Below, in pieces: positions 18,384 to 26,966 of a DNA stretch of 64,000 nucleotides; the stretch's first letter is position 1; the number at the start of each line of letters is the position of its first letter. The DNA lies in NCBI RefSeq assembly GCF_001425165.1, contig NZ_LMDU01000014.1, positions 565,056 through 629,055 on the forward strand, written 5' to 3'. The notes beneath the pieces were generated by a model. That model was not told where the DNA came from. It was given only the letters and a program-made list of their open reading frames with translations, and did no database searches. Made by a program: the position numbers and the translations under genes. The DNA is from Pelomonas sp. Root405 (GTDB taxonomy: Bacteria > Pseudomonadota > Gammaproteobacteria > Burkholderiales > Burkholderiaceae_C).

Positions 18384-19592
18384 ATGCATCATCTGATCCA
18401 ACGCACCGCTCACACGCTCGCCCTGCTCGGCGCCCTGGCAGCCCTGCCGGCCCACGCGCATGACACCCTCAAGCTCGAGGCTCCCAAGCCCAAACTTGCG
18501 CCCACGCCACCCATGGGCTGGAACTCCTGGAACAAGTTCGCCTGCAACGTCAGCGAGCAGTTGATCCGCCAGCAGGCCGACGCCATGGCCGCCTCCGGCA
18601 TGAAAGACGCCGGCTACCAGTACATCGTCATCGACGACTGCTGGCAGAAGAGCCGCGATGCCGACGGCAACATCCAGGCCGACCCCGAGCGCTTCCCGTC
18701 GGGCATCAAGGCACTGGCCGACTATGTGCACAGCAAGGGCCTGAAGTTCGGCCTCTACTCCGACGCCGGCTCGCTGACCTGCGGCGGCCGCCCGGGCAGC
18801 GCCGGCCATGAGTTCCAGGACGCGCGCCAATACGCCAAATGGGGTGTCGACTACCTGAAGTACGACTGGTGCTACACCGGCACCCGCAACGCCGAGGCGG
18901 CCTACACCATCATGGCCAAGGCCCTGCGCGAGTCGGGCCGTGACATCGTGTTTTCCCTCTGCGAATGGGGCGGCAGCAAGCCTGGCCGCTGGGCCCACCC
19001 CGTCGGCCATCTGTGGCGCACCACGGGCGACATCTACGACGCCTGGGAGGGCAAGAAGGGGTGGTCGCATGGCATGACCAACATCCTCGACATGAACGCC
19101 GACCTGTCGGGCGACTCCGCCCCCAACGGCTGGAACGACCCCGACATGCTCGAAGTGGGCAACGGCGGCATGACGACCACCGAGTACGAGAGCCACTTTT
19201 CGCTGTGGGCCATGCTGGCCGCGCCGCTGATCGCCGGCAATGACCTCTCCAGGATGGACGCCGACACGCTGCGCATCCTCACCAACAAGGACGTCATCGC
19301 CGTCGACCAGGACCCGCTGGGCAAGCAAGGCCAGCGCGCGCTGAAGGAAGGTGACCTGGAGGTCTGGGTGCGGCCGCTGTCGGGCGGTGAGCACGCGGTG
19401 GTGCTGTTCAACCGCGGCAAGACGCCGGCCGACATGAAGGTGGCCTGGGAGCTGCTCCAGTTGCCCAACGACAAGAAGGCCGACGTGAAGGACCTGTGGA
19501 GCAAGAAGGTCACGAAGGGCGTGAGCGGCAGCTACGGCGCCAAGGTCGCGCCGCATGGCGTGGTCATGATTCGCATCAAGGCCGCGTCATGA
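18384..19592 (+). CDS. GH27 alpha-galactosidase / beta-L-arabinopyranosidase
   Basis: 402 residues. The ATG at 18384 follows a GAAAGAG ribosome site and begins a Sec signal (MHHLIQRTAHTLALLGAL to AHA). The catalytic barrel starts TPPMGWNSWN, with DYLKYDWCY (nucleophile Asp about 161) and NGWNDPDMLEVGNGGMT (acid/base region), all classic family 27. A small C-terminal beta domain follows. The enzyme would hydrolyse terminal alpha-galactose or the stereochemically equivalent beta-L-arabinopyranose. It overlaps the next gene by ATGA. Confidence 0.9.
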   Translation: MHHLIQRTAHTLALLGALAALPAHAHDTLKLEAPKPKLAPTPPMGWNSWNKFACNVSEQLIRQQADAMAASGMKDAGYQYIVIDDCWQKSRDADGNIQADPERFPSGIKALADYVHSKGLKFGLYSDAGSLTCGGRPGSAGHEFQDARQYAKWGVDYLKYDWCYTGTRNAEAAYTIMAKALRESGRDIVFSLCEWGGSKPGRWAHPVGHLWRTTGDIYDAWEGKKGWSHGMTNILDMNADLSGDSAPNGWNDPDMLEVGNGGMTTTEYESHFSLWAMLAAPLIAGNDLSRMDADTLRILTNKDVIAVDQDPLGKQGQRALKEGDLEVWVRPLSGGEHAVVLFNRGKTPADMKVAWELLQLPNDKKADVKDLWSKKVTKGVSGSYGAKVAPHGVVMIRIKAAS

Positions 19593-21907
19593 GGATGAAG
19601 GCGCTGCTGCTCACGCTGGCGGTTCTGGCCGGCGGTGCACAGGCCGAGACACTGACCGTCAAGGACTCCAGCTCGCTGGAGGCGGCACTGCTGAAGGCCC
19701 GGAGCGACAAGCGCATCCGCCGCATCGAGCTGGCCAGCGGCCGCTACGCGCTGGCCGCGCCCATCGTCATCGACGAGACGCTGTCGGGTACGGCCCAGCA
19801 GCCCTTCGTGCTCGCCGCTGCGCCCGGCGCCCAGCCGGTGCTGAGCGGCGCGACGCCGCTGCCGGCGCTGCGCTGGGAACGATGGAAGGACGGCCTCTGG
19901 CGCGCGCGCTTCACCGGCGCGTCGTTTCAACGCCTGTGGCTGGGCCAGCACGCGCTGGTGCGCGCCCGCTATCCGAATTTCGACCAAGCCGCCCCGGGCT
20001 TCGGCGGCGCGGCCGATGCCACGTCGCCCGAGCGCGTGGCGCGCTGGCGCGACCCGCAGGGCGCGGTGCTGCACGCACTGCACGGTTATGGCTGGGGTGG
20101 CCTGCAGGTCCCCATCCTCGGCAAGACGGCTGACGGCAGCCTGGACTACGGCCCGCAGCTGGCCAACAACCGCGTGATGCCCCCGAGCGACAAGGACCGC
20201 TGGGTCGACAACGTGCTGGAGGAGCTGGATGCGCCGGGCGAGTGGTTCCATGACGGCCAGCAGGGCTGGCTGTACTTCAAGCCGCTTGCCGGCGAGCGCC
20301 CGCCGGCGCGGGGCTTTCGCGCCGGCACGTTGGAGGCGCTGGTGCGCATCGAGGGCCGGGCAGCCGACGTGCAGCATGTGCATCTGCGCGGCCTGCAGTT
20401 CAGCGACACCGAGCCGACATTCCTGAAGGCCACCGAGCCGCTGCTGCGCTCGGACTGGAAGTTCTACCGCGTGGGCGCGGTGACGGTGGAGAACGCGCGC
20501 GACGTGCGCGTCGACAGCTCCGAGTTCACCGGGCTGGGCGGGCATGCCGTCGTCGTCAGCGGCCGCGCGCAGCGCGTGGCCGTGTCGAGCAACCACATCC
20601 ATGACATCGGCGGCACGGCCATCGCCTTCGTCGGCCGGCCGGAGGCGGTGCGCTCGCCGCTGTTCGAATACCACGAGCGGCTGGAGGTCGCGGCCATCGA
20701 CCGCACGCCCGGCCCGAAGTCGGATGCCTACCCCAAGGACTCCGAGGCCAGCGACAACCTCATCCACGACATCGGCCAGATCGACCGGCAGGCCACCGGC
20801 GTACAGATCGCGATGGCCGCGCGCATCAGCGTCGACCACAACAGCATCTACCGCATGCCGCGCGCCGGCATCAACATTGGCGACGGCACCTGGGGCGGCC
20901 ACCGCATCACGCACAACGATGTCTTCGACACGGTGCGCCTGACCGGCGACCACGGCAGCTTCAACAGTTGGGGCCGCGACCGCTTCTGGCACCCGGACCG
21001 CGCCGAGATGGACCGCCGCGCGGCGGCGCACCCCGAGCTGGCGCTGCTGGACGCCGTCGAGCCCATCGTCATGCGTCGCAACCGCTGGCGCTGCGACCGC
21101 GGCTGGGACGTGGACCTGGACGACGGCGCCTCCAACTACGTCATTGAGGAGAACCTCATGCTGGCCGGCGGCCTCAAGTTGCGTGAGGGCTTCCAGCGCA
21201 TCGTGCGCAACAACATCCTCATCAACGGCAGCTTCCACCCGCATGTGTGGTTCGACAACGGCGGCGACGTGTTCGAGTCCAACCTCGTCATGGGCGCGCA
21301 CCAGCCGGTGGAGATCAGGCGTTGGGGGCGCAGCGTCAACCGCAACTTCTTTGCGAACGAGGCCGACCTGCGCAAGACCCAGGCCCATGGCGTCGACGCC
21401 GACTCCGTCGCCGGTGACCCGCGCTTCGCCGCCCCGGCCAGTGGCGACTACACGGTCACGAACGCTGCGCTTGCTGAGCGCGTCGGCTTCGTCAACTTCC
21501 CGATGGACGACTTCGGCGTGCGCCCGGCGCGGCTGAAGGCGCTGGCCTTGCGGCCTGCATTCCCGGTGCCCCAACAGCTCAGCCAGGCCGCGCCGCTGCA
21601 AGCCGCGCAGCAACTGCACGGCCTGAGCCTCAAGCCGGTCGAGACGCTGGGCGAGCAGTCGGCCGCCGGGCTGGGCGACAAGGCGGGGCTCATCGTGCTC
21701 AGCGTCGAGGCGGGCAGCCCGGGCGAGGCGGCCGGCTTCAAGCCGCGCGATGTCATCGTTGGCAGCGGCCAGCAGGCGATCAAAGACATGGTGACGCTGC
21801 AGGCGCTGCTGGCCACGGGCCGGCGCGTGGAACTCACGGTCGTGCGCAACCAGTCAAGGATGTCGCTGCAATGGCCGCGCGCTGCAGCCGCCTCCGCCAA
21901 CCCGTGA
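19589..21907 (+). CDS. GH141-like right-handed beta-helix glycosidase with PDZ domain
   Basis: 772 residues with a Sec signal (MRMKALLLTLAVLAGGAQA). The start overlaps the GH27 stop. Residues about 25-690 form a right-handed parallel beta-helix with the segments SSNHIHDIGGTAIAF, ASDNLIHDIGQIDRQ and GINIGDGTWGG, and resemble family 141, whose known members are alpha-L-fucosidase and xylanase. Residues about 695-765 (LGDKAGLIVLSVEAGSPGEA onwards) form a PDZ domain, unusual on a secreted glycosidase. A pectate-lyase-like role is the main alternative. Fucose removal fits the neighbouring GH29 genes. Confidence 0.68.
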   Translation: MRMKALLLTLAVLAGGAQAETLTVKDSSSLEAALLKARSDKRIRRIELASGRYALAAPIVIDETLSGTAQQPFVLAAAPGAQPVLSGATPLPALRWERWKDGLWRARFTGASFQRLWLGQHALVRARYPNFDQAAPGFGGAADATSPERVARWRDPQGAVLHALHGYGWGGLQVPILGKTADGSLDYGPQLANNRVMPPSDKDRWVDNVLEELDAPGEWFHDGQQGWLYFKPLAGERPPARGFRAGTLEALVRIEGRAADVQHVHLRGLQFSDTEPTFLKATEPLLRSDWKFYRVGAVTVENARDVRVDSSEFTGLGGHAVVVSGRAQRVAVSSNHIHDIGGTAIAFVGRPEAVRSPLFEYHERLEVAAIDRTPGPKSDAYPKDSEASDNLIHDIGQIDRQATGVQIAMAARISVDHNSIYRMPRAGINIGDGTWGGHRITHNDVFDTVRLTGDHGSFNSWGRDRFWHPDRAEMDRRAAAHPELALLDAVEPIVMRRNRWRCDRGWDVDLDDGASNYVIEENLMLAGGLKLREGFQRIVRNNILINGSFHPHVWFDNGGDVFESNLVMGAHQPVEIRRWGRSVNRNFFANEADLRKTQAHGVDADSVAGDPRFAAPASGDYTVTNAALAERVGFVNFPMDDFGVRPARLKALALRPAFPVPQQLSQAAPLQAAQQLHGLSLKPVETLGEQSAAGLGDKAGLIVLSVEAGSPGEAAGFKPRDVIVGSGQQAIKDMVTLQALLATGRRVELTVVRNQSRMSLQWPRAAAASANP

Positions 21908-21911
21908 ACGC

Positions 21912-23372
21912 ATGAAGCTCAAGCACGCCCTCTTCACGTGCGTCGGCGCGCTCATGCTGTCAGTTGCCGATTCGACCGCTTCGGCCGCCCCTGAAGCGCC
22001 GCCCGTCAAGCCGCGCCTCGTCGTCCTCACCGACATCGAGAACGAGCCCGACGACACCCAGTCCCTCGTGCGGCTGCTGCTCTATGCCAACGACATCGAG
22101 CTGCGCGGCCTCGTGGCCACGACGTCGGTGCACATGAAGCAGGGCCTACATCCCGGGTCGATCAAACAGCTCATTCAGCGTTACGCCCAGGTGTTGCCCC
22201 GGTTGCGCCAGCACGACCGCGCCTACCCGGACGCCGCGCAGCTGCTGGCCCGCGTGGTGCCGGGCCAGCCCGGCTACGGCATGCAGGCCATCGGCGACGG
22301 GCGCGACAGCCCCGGCTCAGAGCTGCTGCTGCGCGAGCTTGAACGCGCCGACCCGCGCCCGCTGTGGGTCAGCGTCTGGGGCGGCGCCAACACGCTGGCG
22401 CAGGCCCTGCACAGCCTGCGCCGCACGCGCCCGAAAGACGCCGTCGACGCGGCCGTCAGCCGCCTGCGCGTCTACACCATCTCCGACCAGGACGACAGCG
22501 GCGCCTGGCTGCGCCGCGAGTTCCCGGGCCTCTTCTACATCGTCAGCCCCGGCAGCTATGCGCGCCCCACCTGGGCCGCGATGCACCGCGAGATCGAAGG
22601 CATCGACAACCAGCACGTCAGCAACGCCTGGATCGCGCGCCACATCCAGCAAGGCCACGGCCCGCTCGGCGCCGCCTACCCCGACATCGCCTACGGCATG
22701 GAGGGCGACACGCCCTCCTTCCTCGGCATCATTCCCAACGGCCTGAACGCGCCCGAGCACCCGAACTGGGGCGGCTGGGGCGGGCGCTACGAGCTCTACA
22801 CGCCGCGCCGCGAGGACACCGACCCTGATGGCTTCACCGGCGGCGTGCCCGTCGAGCAGGAGACGCGCCCGATCTGGACCAACGCCGTGGACCGCTACCG
22901 GCCCGTGGTTGCTTCAGCCTACGGCCGCCCGCTCAAGCCCGGGGCGCGTGAGTTCAACGATGCGCTCGTGACGCTGTGGCGCTGGCGCGATGCCATCCAG
23001 AACGACTTCGCCGCCCGCATGCTGTGGACGACGCGCGCGCCCGCCGAAGCCAACCACGCACCCGTCGCGCGCCTGGCCCACGCCGCCGAGCTGCGCGTGC
23101 GAGGCGGCGACTGGGTCACCCTCGACGCCACCCCCAGCAGCGACCCCGACGGCGACAGCCTGAGCTTTCTGTGGATCCCCTACCCCGAGGCCGGCACGCT
23201 GAAGGCTCCGCTGCCGCTGGGCGCCGAGGTTCAGCCTCGCATCTCGCTGCGTGCACCCGAAGTGGACGAGCCCGCCACCGCCCACGTCATCGTGCAGGTC
23301 ACCGACAAAGGCACGCCCGCCCTCACCCGCTACCAGCGCGTGATCCTGCACATCAAGCCGCAGGCAAGATGA
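21912..23372 (+). CDS. Sde0182-like secreted protein (DUF1593, nucleoside-hydrolase-like fold)
   Basis: 486 residues with a Sec signal (MKLKHALFTCVGALMLSVA). The N-terminal domain has RLVVLTDIENEPDDTQSLVR, the Asp cluster of the nucleoside hydrolase fold, and VSVWGGANTLAQAL. The C-terminal 110 residues (HAPVARLAHAAELRVRGGDW to LHIKPQAR) form a PKD/Ig-like sandwich. Members of this family are often secreted with plant polysaccharide enzymes and one is called a cellulose-binding protein. The reaction, if any, is not established. It sits four bases after the GH141-like gene in the same operon. Confidence 0.72.
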   Translation: MKLKHALFTCVGALMLSVADSTASAAPEAPPVKPRLVVLTDIENEPDDTQSLVRLLLYANDIELRGLVATTSVHMKQGLHPGSIKQLIQRYAQVLPRLRQHDRAYPDAAQLLARVVPGQPGYGMQAIGDGRDSPGSELLLRELERADPRPLWVSVWGGANTLAQALHSLRRTRPKDAVDAAVSRLRVYTISDQDDSGAWLRREFPGLFYIVSPGSYARPTWAAMHREIEGIDNQHVSNAWIARHIQQGHGPLGAAYPDIAYGMEGDTPSFLGIIPNGLNAPEHPNWGGWGGRYELYTPRREDTDPDGFTGGVPVEQETRPIWTNAVDRYRPVVASAYGRPLKPGAREFNDALVTLWRWRDAIQNDFAARMLWTTRAPAEANHAPVARLAHAAELRVRGGDWVTLDATPSSDPDGDSLSFLWIPYPEAGTLKAPLPLGAEVQPRISLRAPEVDEPATAHVIVQVTDKGTPALTRYQRVILHIKPQAR

Positions 23373-24762
23373 TCAGCACCACCGCACGCCAACGCCCGCA
23401 CACCATGACCCGGCCGGCAGCGTCGTCGCCCGCGCCAGCGTGCCCGCAAGCCGCATGGCCGCCGATGCCAGCCTGGACGCGACGGCGCAACTGAGCGTCA
23501 CGGCGCCGCGGCTGTGGTGACTGGAGGCGCCGCAGCGCTACACGCTGACGACCGTCGTCAAGCGCGGCGCCGAGGTGGTCGACCGCGTCGACACGCCGTT
23601 CGGCATCCGTACGATCCGCTTCGATGCCAACCAGGGCTTCTTCCTCAACGGCCGCCACGTCAAGCTGCACGGCGTCAACAACCACCAGGACCATGCCGGC
23701 ATCGGCGTGGCGCTGCCGGACGGCATGCACGAGGCGCGGTTGAGGATGCTCAAGGTGGTGGGCGTGAACGCCATCCGCTCGGCCCACAACCCCGCCACGC
23801 GCGAGCTGCTGGAGGCCTGTGATCGCTTGGGCATGCTCATCATCGACGAGCACCGCATGATGGGCACGGCGCCGCAGATCCGTGACGAGTTAGAGCGCAT
23901 GGTGCGCCGCGGGCGCAACGATCCGTCGGTCATCCTTTGGTCGGTCGGCAACGAGGAATGGGCGATCGAGAACAGCGAGATCGGCACCCGGCTGACGCAG
24001 CAGATGACGGCCATCGTCAAGCGCCTGGACCCGACGCGACCGGTGACGCAGGCCGCCTCCAGCTCGGGCCAGCCGCAAGGCACGTCGGCGGGCGCAGAGG
24101 TCATCGGTTTCAACTACAAGGGCCAGCTTGACATCGACGCCATGCACCGGCGCTTCCCCGACCGGCCCATGCTTGTCAGCGAGGAAGGTGCGACGCATGC
24201 CACGCGCGGCGTCTACGCCAACGATCCGGCGCGCGCCCACGTCGCCGCCTACGACAAGCGCACGGGCGCCAGCTACACCTCGTCCATCGAGGAAGGCTGG
24301 CGCTTCGTCGCCGAGCGCCCCTTCCTGGCCGGCATGTTCGTCTGGACCGGCTTCGACTATCGCGGCGAGACCACCCCGTTCGGCTGGCCGGCCGTCTGCT
24401 CGGCGAGGTGACGCCGGGCGTGCAGTTCCATCTCGACGGCCGTGCGGTCACACCGCGCCAGGAGGCCGGTATGGCGGCCATCGACCTCGACCCGGCCGCA
24501 GGGGCCCGAGGCGACGCTGACCGCCGTCTTCCCGACACCCGCAGGCGGCACGCGCGCGTTGTTCGACGCCGCCCAGAGCGGCCGCCGCTGGGCGACGCTG
24601 CGCACCACCACACCGGCTGCACCGTGGCAGCGCAGCTTGTTCAACGGCCAGACCCAGGTGATCCTGCAGCCCACTGGCAAGACCGGGGACAGTGGCCGCG
24701 CGACGCTGCGCGCCGTCAGTGACGGCCTGGCCTCGGCGGCGACGGTGATCGAGATCTTTTGA
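23373..24762 (+). pseudogene. Decayed GH2 beta-galactosidase
   Basis: Remains of a family 2 enzyme. The N-terminal sugar-binding domain is missing. The Ig-like domain reads through SVVARASVPASRMAADASLD to PRLW, then hits an in-frame TGA (23518-23520) inside the conserved PRLW-x-LEAPQRYTL segment. The barrel continues in the same frame to 24411 and keeps the catalytic GNEEW and MLVSEEGATH motifs. After FDYRGETTPFGWPAV the frame breaks, and a large piece is absent. The tail (GQTQVILQPTGKTGDSG to TVIEIF) sits in another frame and stops at 24760-24762. At least one nonsense, two frame changes and two deletions make function implausible. Confidence 0.82.
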
Positions 24763-24813
24763 ACAACATCAGCATGGCAGCGCGGCCACAAGGGCTATGC
24801 GCTGACCACGGCT

Positions 24814-25344
24814 TCAGGGCCTTGGGGGTTCTCGCTGGAGCCCTTGCTGGAACGCATCTCGCTCAGGGGGACCCAGCACGTCAATATCGCCTTGAGCCTC
24901 GCCGATCACACGTGTCCGCAGGCAGCGGCTTGTCTCCAACGCCCCGCCGACCTCGCCGACGGCGTAGACCAGGTAGATGCCTCCGACACGGAAGTCCACA
25001 CCACAGGCGGTGACCTGAGAGTCAGTTCGGACGATCAATTCGTTCGCGGTGGCCCCCTTCCATGACTTGAACACCCGGAAGCGGACCGCGACCTGCCCTT
25101 GCTCGCAGAGGGCGACTCCGTCTTCGTCGCCGGAAATCAGGGTCCGGCAATCGCCCGGTCGCCTGGCCGATGAGTCAATCCACTTCGTGTCGAGTGTGAC
25201 GGCGGTGACCAGCCCCGTGAACACCGCGGCCGCTGCATCCCGCGCGCGTTCCGGCGAGCGGTGTACGCAACTGCACGCGAAGGACGTATCAGGCTGAGCA
25301 ACAAGCGCGACGACGATCAGGCCTGTAGCGATTGAACCTCGCAT
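24814..25344 (-). CDS. Secreted NTR/TIMP-like domain protein
   Basis: 176 residues, preceded by a good GAGGA ribosome site. The signal peptide (MRGSIATGLIVVALVAQPDT to SFA) would be cut to leave a mature protein starting at or next to CSC. A Cys-x-Cys at the mature N-terminus is the hallmark of the netrin/TIMP (NTR) fold. Further cysteines (DCRTL, ALCEQG, ACGVD, SRCLRT) could form disulfides. The VFTGLVTAV and VRFRVFKSWKG strands fit the OB-like barrel. Function in bacteria is unknown; metal or protease binding is possible. It is the last gene after GH51, 28 bases downstream. Confidence 0.65.
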   Translation of the reverse strand: MRGSIATGLIVVALVAQPDTSFACSCVHRSPERARDAAAAVFTGLVTAVTLDTKWIDSSARRPGDCRTLISGDEDGVALCEQGQVAVRFRVFKSWKGATANELIVRTDSQVTACGVDFRVGGIYLVYAVGEVGGALETSRCLRTRVIGEAQGDIDVLGPPERDAFQQGLQREPPRP

Positions 25345-25372
25345 CTTTTTCCTCAGACTTTCTAGACGAGGC

Positions 25373-26908
25373 TCACTCCTCCAAAGCGACCACCATCACG
25401 GCCTTGGCAGGCACCTTGATCGACAGCTTGCCGCCTGCGGCACGCGTGCTGAACGCGGCGGGCTTGATGACCTGCGGGTTCTGGAAGGTGTTGTGCGCGT
25501 CCATCGCGGCCGAGGTCAGCACCCTGCCGGCCGCACCGTTGACCTTCGTGCCGCTCACGTTGACGGCGACATCAACCGCCTTGTGCGGATCGGTGTTGAC
25601 CAGCGACAGGTAGACCTTGCCGTCTTTGGCACGCGCCGCCGAAGCGCTCACGCCCGGAATGGTCGTCGTGCCCAAGCTGTAGCTTGTGTTGTCCTTGATC
25701 GCCGTCGGCAGCGACTTGGCGTCCTGGAACGGCGCATACATCTGGAAGGCGTAGTAGGTCGGCGTCAGGACCATCTTCTCCTTCTCCGTCAGAATCATCG
25801 CCTGCAGCACGTTGACCATCTGGGCGATGGTCGTCATGGGGACCCGCTCGGCATGCTCATGGAAGATGTGGAAGTTGAGCGCCGCCACCAGCGCGTCGCG
25901 CAGGGAGTTCTGCTGGAACAGCCCGCCTCGGGGGTTCACTTCGTCATACCAGGTGCCCCACTCGTCGATCATCAAACCGATCTTCTTCTCGGGGTCGTTC
26001 TTGTCCAGCACGGCCACGTGATCCTTGATGAGCTGATCCATCTTCAAGGTGTTGGCCAGGGTCGAGATCCACTCGCCTTCCTTGAAGCCGAGGTCCTTGC
26101 CCTTGAGCTCCCATTTGCCGGTCGGGACGGTGTACTGGTGGACGGTGATGCCGATCGTGCGGCCCTTGAGTTCCTTGCTCAGGACTTGCGTCCACGCGGT
26201 GTCGAAGCCGCTGCCGCCGCTGGCGATCATCTTCGGCCGGGACTTCTCGGGTGCCCACAGGAAGTGTTCGTAGTTGCTGTAGAGGTTGGCGTAGTAGTCG
26301 GGCTTCATGTTGCCGCCGCAGCCCCACAGCTCATTGCCGATGCCGAAGTAGGCGACCTTGAACGGCTTCTCGCGGCCGTTCTGCGCGCGCAGCCTGGCCA
26401 GCGGCGAGCCGCCCTCCGCCGTCATGTACTGGACCCAGTCGGCCATCTCCTGCACCGTGCCGGTACCGACGTTGCCGTTGACGTAGGCATCGGCGCCGAT
26501 CATCTCGATCAGGTCGAAGAACTCGTGGGTGCCGACGGCGTTGATCTCTTCGACCTTGTCCCCGTGGATGTTGCTCGGGCGCTTGTCCTGCGGGCCGATG
26601 CCGTCGCGCCAGTGGTAGGTGTCGGCGAAGCAGCCGCCCGGCCAGCGCACCAGCGGCACCTGCAAGGCCTTGAGCGCGCCGACGACGTCATTGCGCCAGC
26701 CCCGGGTGTTGGGGATGGTCGACTTGGTGCCGACCCACATGCCTTCGTAGACGCCGGTGCCGAGGTGTTCGGCGAACTGGCCGTACACGTACTTGTTGAT
26801 GACCGGGCCAGGCTTGCCGGCGTCGATGTGGATGCTGACCGTGTTGGCGGCAAAGGCCGGCGCCGCGACCAGGCCGAGAACGGCGAGGCCGTGTTTGAGG
26901 GTGTTCAC
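25373..26908 (-). CDS. GH51 alpha-L-arabinofuranosidase
   Basis: 511 residues from a GTG start, with a Sec signal (MNTLKHGLAVLGLVAAPAFA). The barrel shows the acid/base motif GIGNELWGCGG (Glu193) and nucleophile motif GLMIDEWGTWYD (Glu316), plus VRWPGGCFADTYHWRDGIGP, all diagnostic of family 51. The C-terminal beta domain ends TRAAGGKLSIKVPAKAVMVV. It releases arabinofuranose from arabinan, arabinoxylan or arabinoxyloglucan fragments. With the signal it is probably periplasmic. It follows the GH43 gene in the minus-strand operon, 58 bases away. Confidence 0.92.
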   Translation of the reverse strand: MNTLKHGLAVLGLVAAPAFAANTVSIHIDAGKPGPVINKYVYGQFAEHLGTGVYEGMWVGTKSTIPNTRGWRNDVVGALKALQVPLVRWPGGCFADTYHWRDGIGPQDKRPSNIHGDKVEEINAVGTHEFFDLIEMIGADAYVNGNVGTGTVQEMADWVQYMTAEGGSPLARLRAQNGREKPFKVAYFGIGNELWGCGGNMKPDYYANLYSNYEHFLWAPEKSRPKMIASGGSGFDTAWTQVLSKELKGRTIGITVHQYTVPTGKWELKGKDLGFKEGEWISTLANTLKMDQLIKDHVAVLDKNDPEKKIGLMIDEWGTWYDEVNPRGGLFQQNSLRDALVAALNFHIFHEHAERVPMTTIAQMVNVLQAMILTEKEKMVLTPTYYAFQMYAPFQDAKSLPTAIKDNTSYSLGTTTIPGVSASAARAKDGKVYLSLVNTDPHKAVDVAVNVSGTKVNGAAGRVLTSAAMDAHNTFQNPQVIKPAAFSTRAAGGKLSIKVPAKAVMVVALEE

Positions 26909-26966
26909 AGGGTTGTCATCTCATGTAGGGCCGAACCGGCTGGGGGCGGCATGCGGCCAGGCCGTG

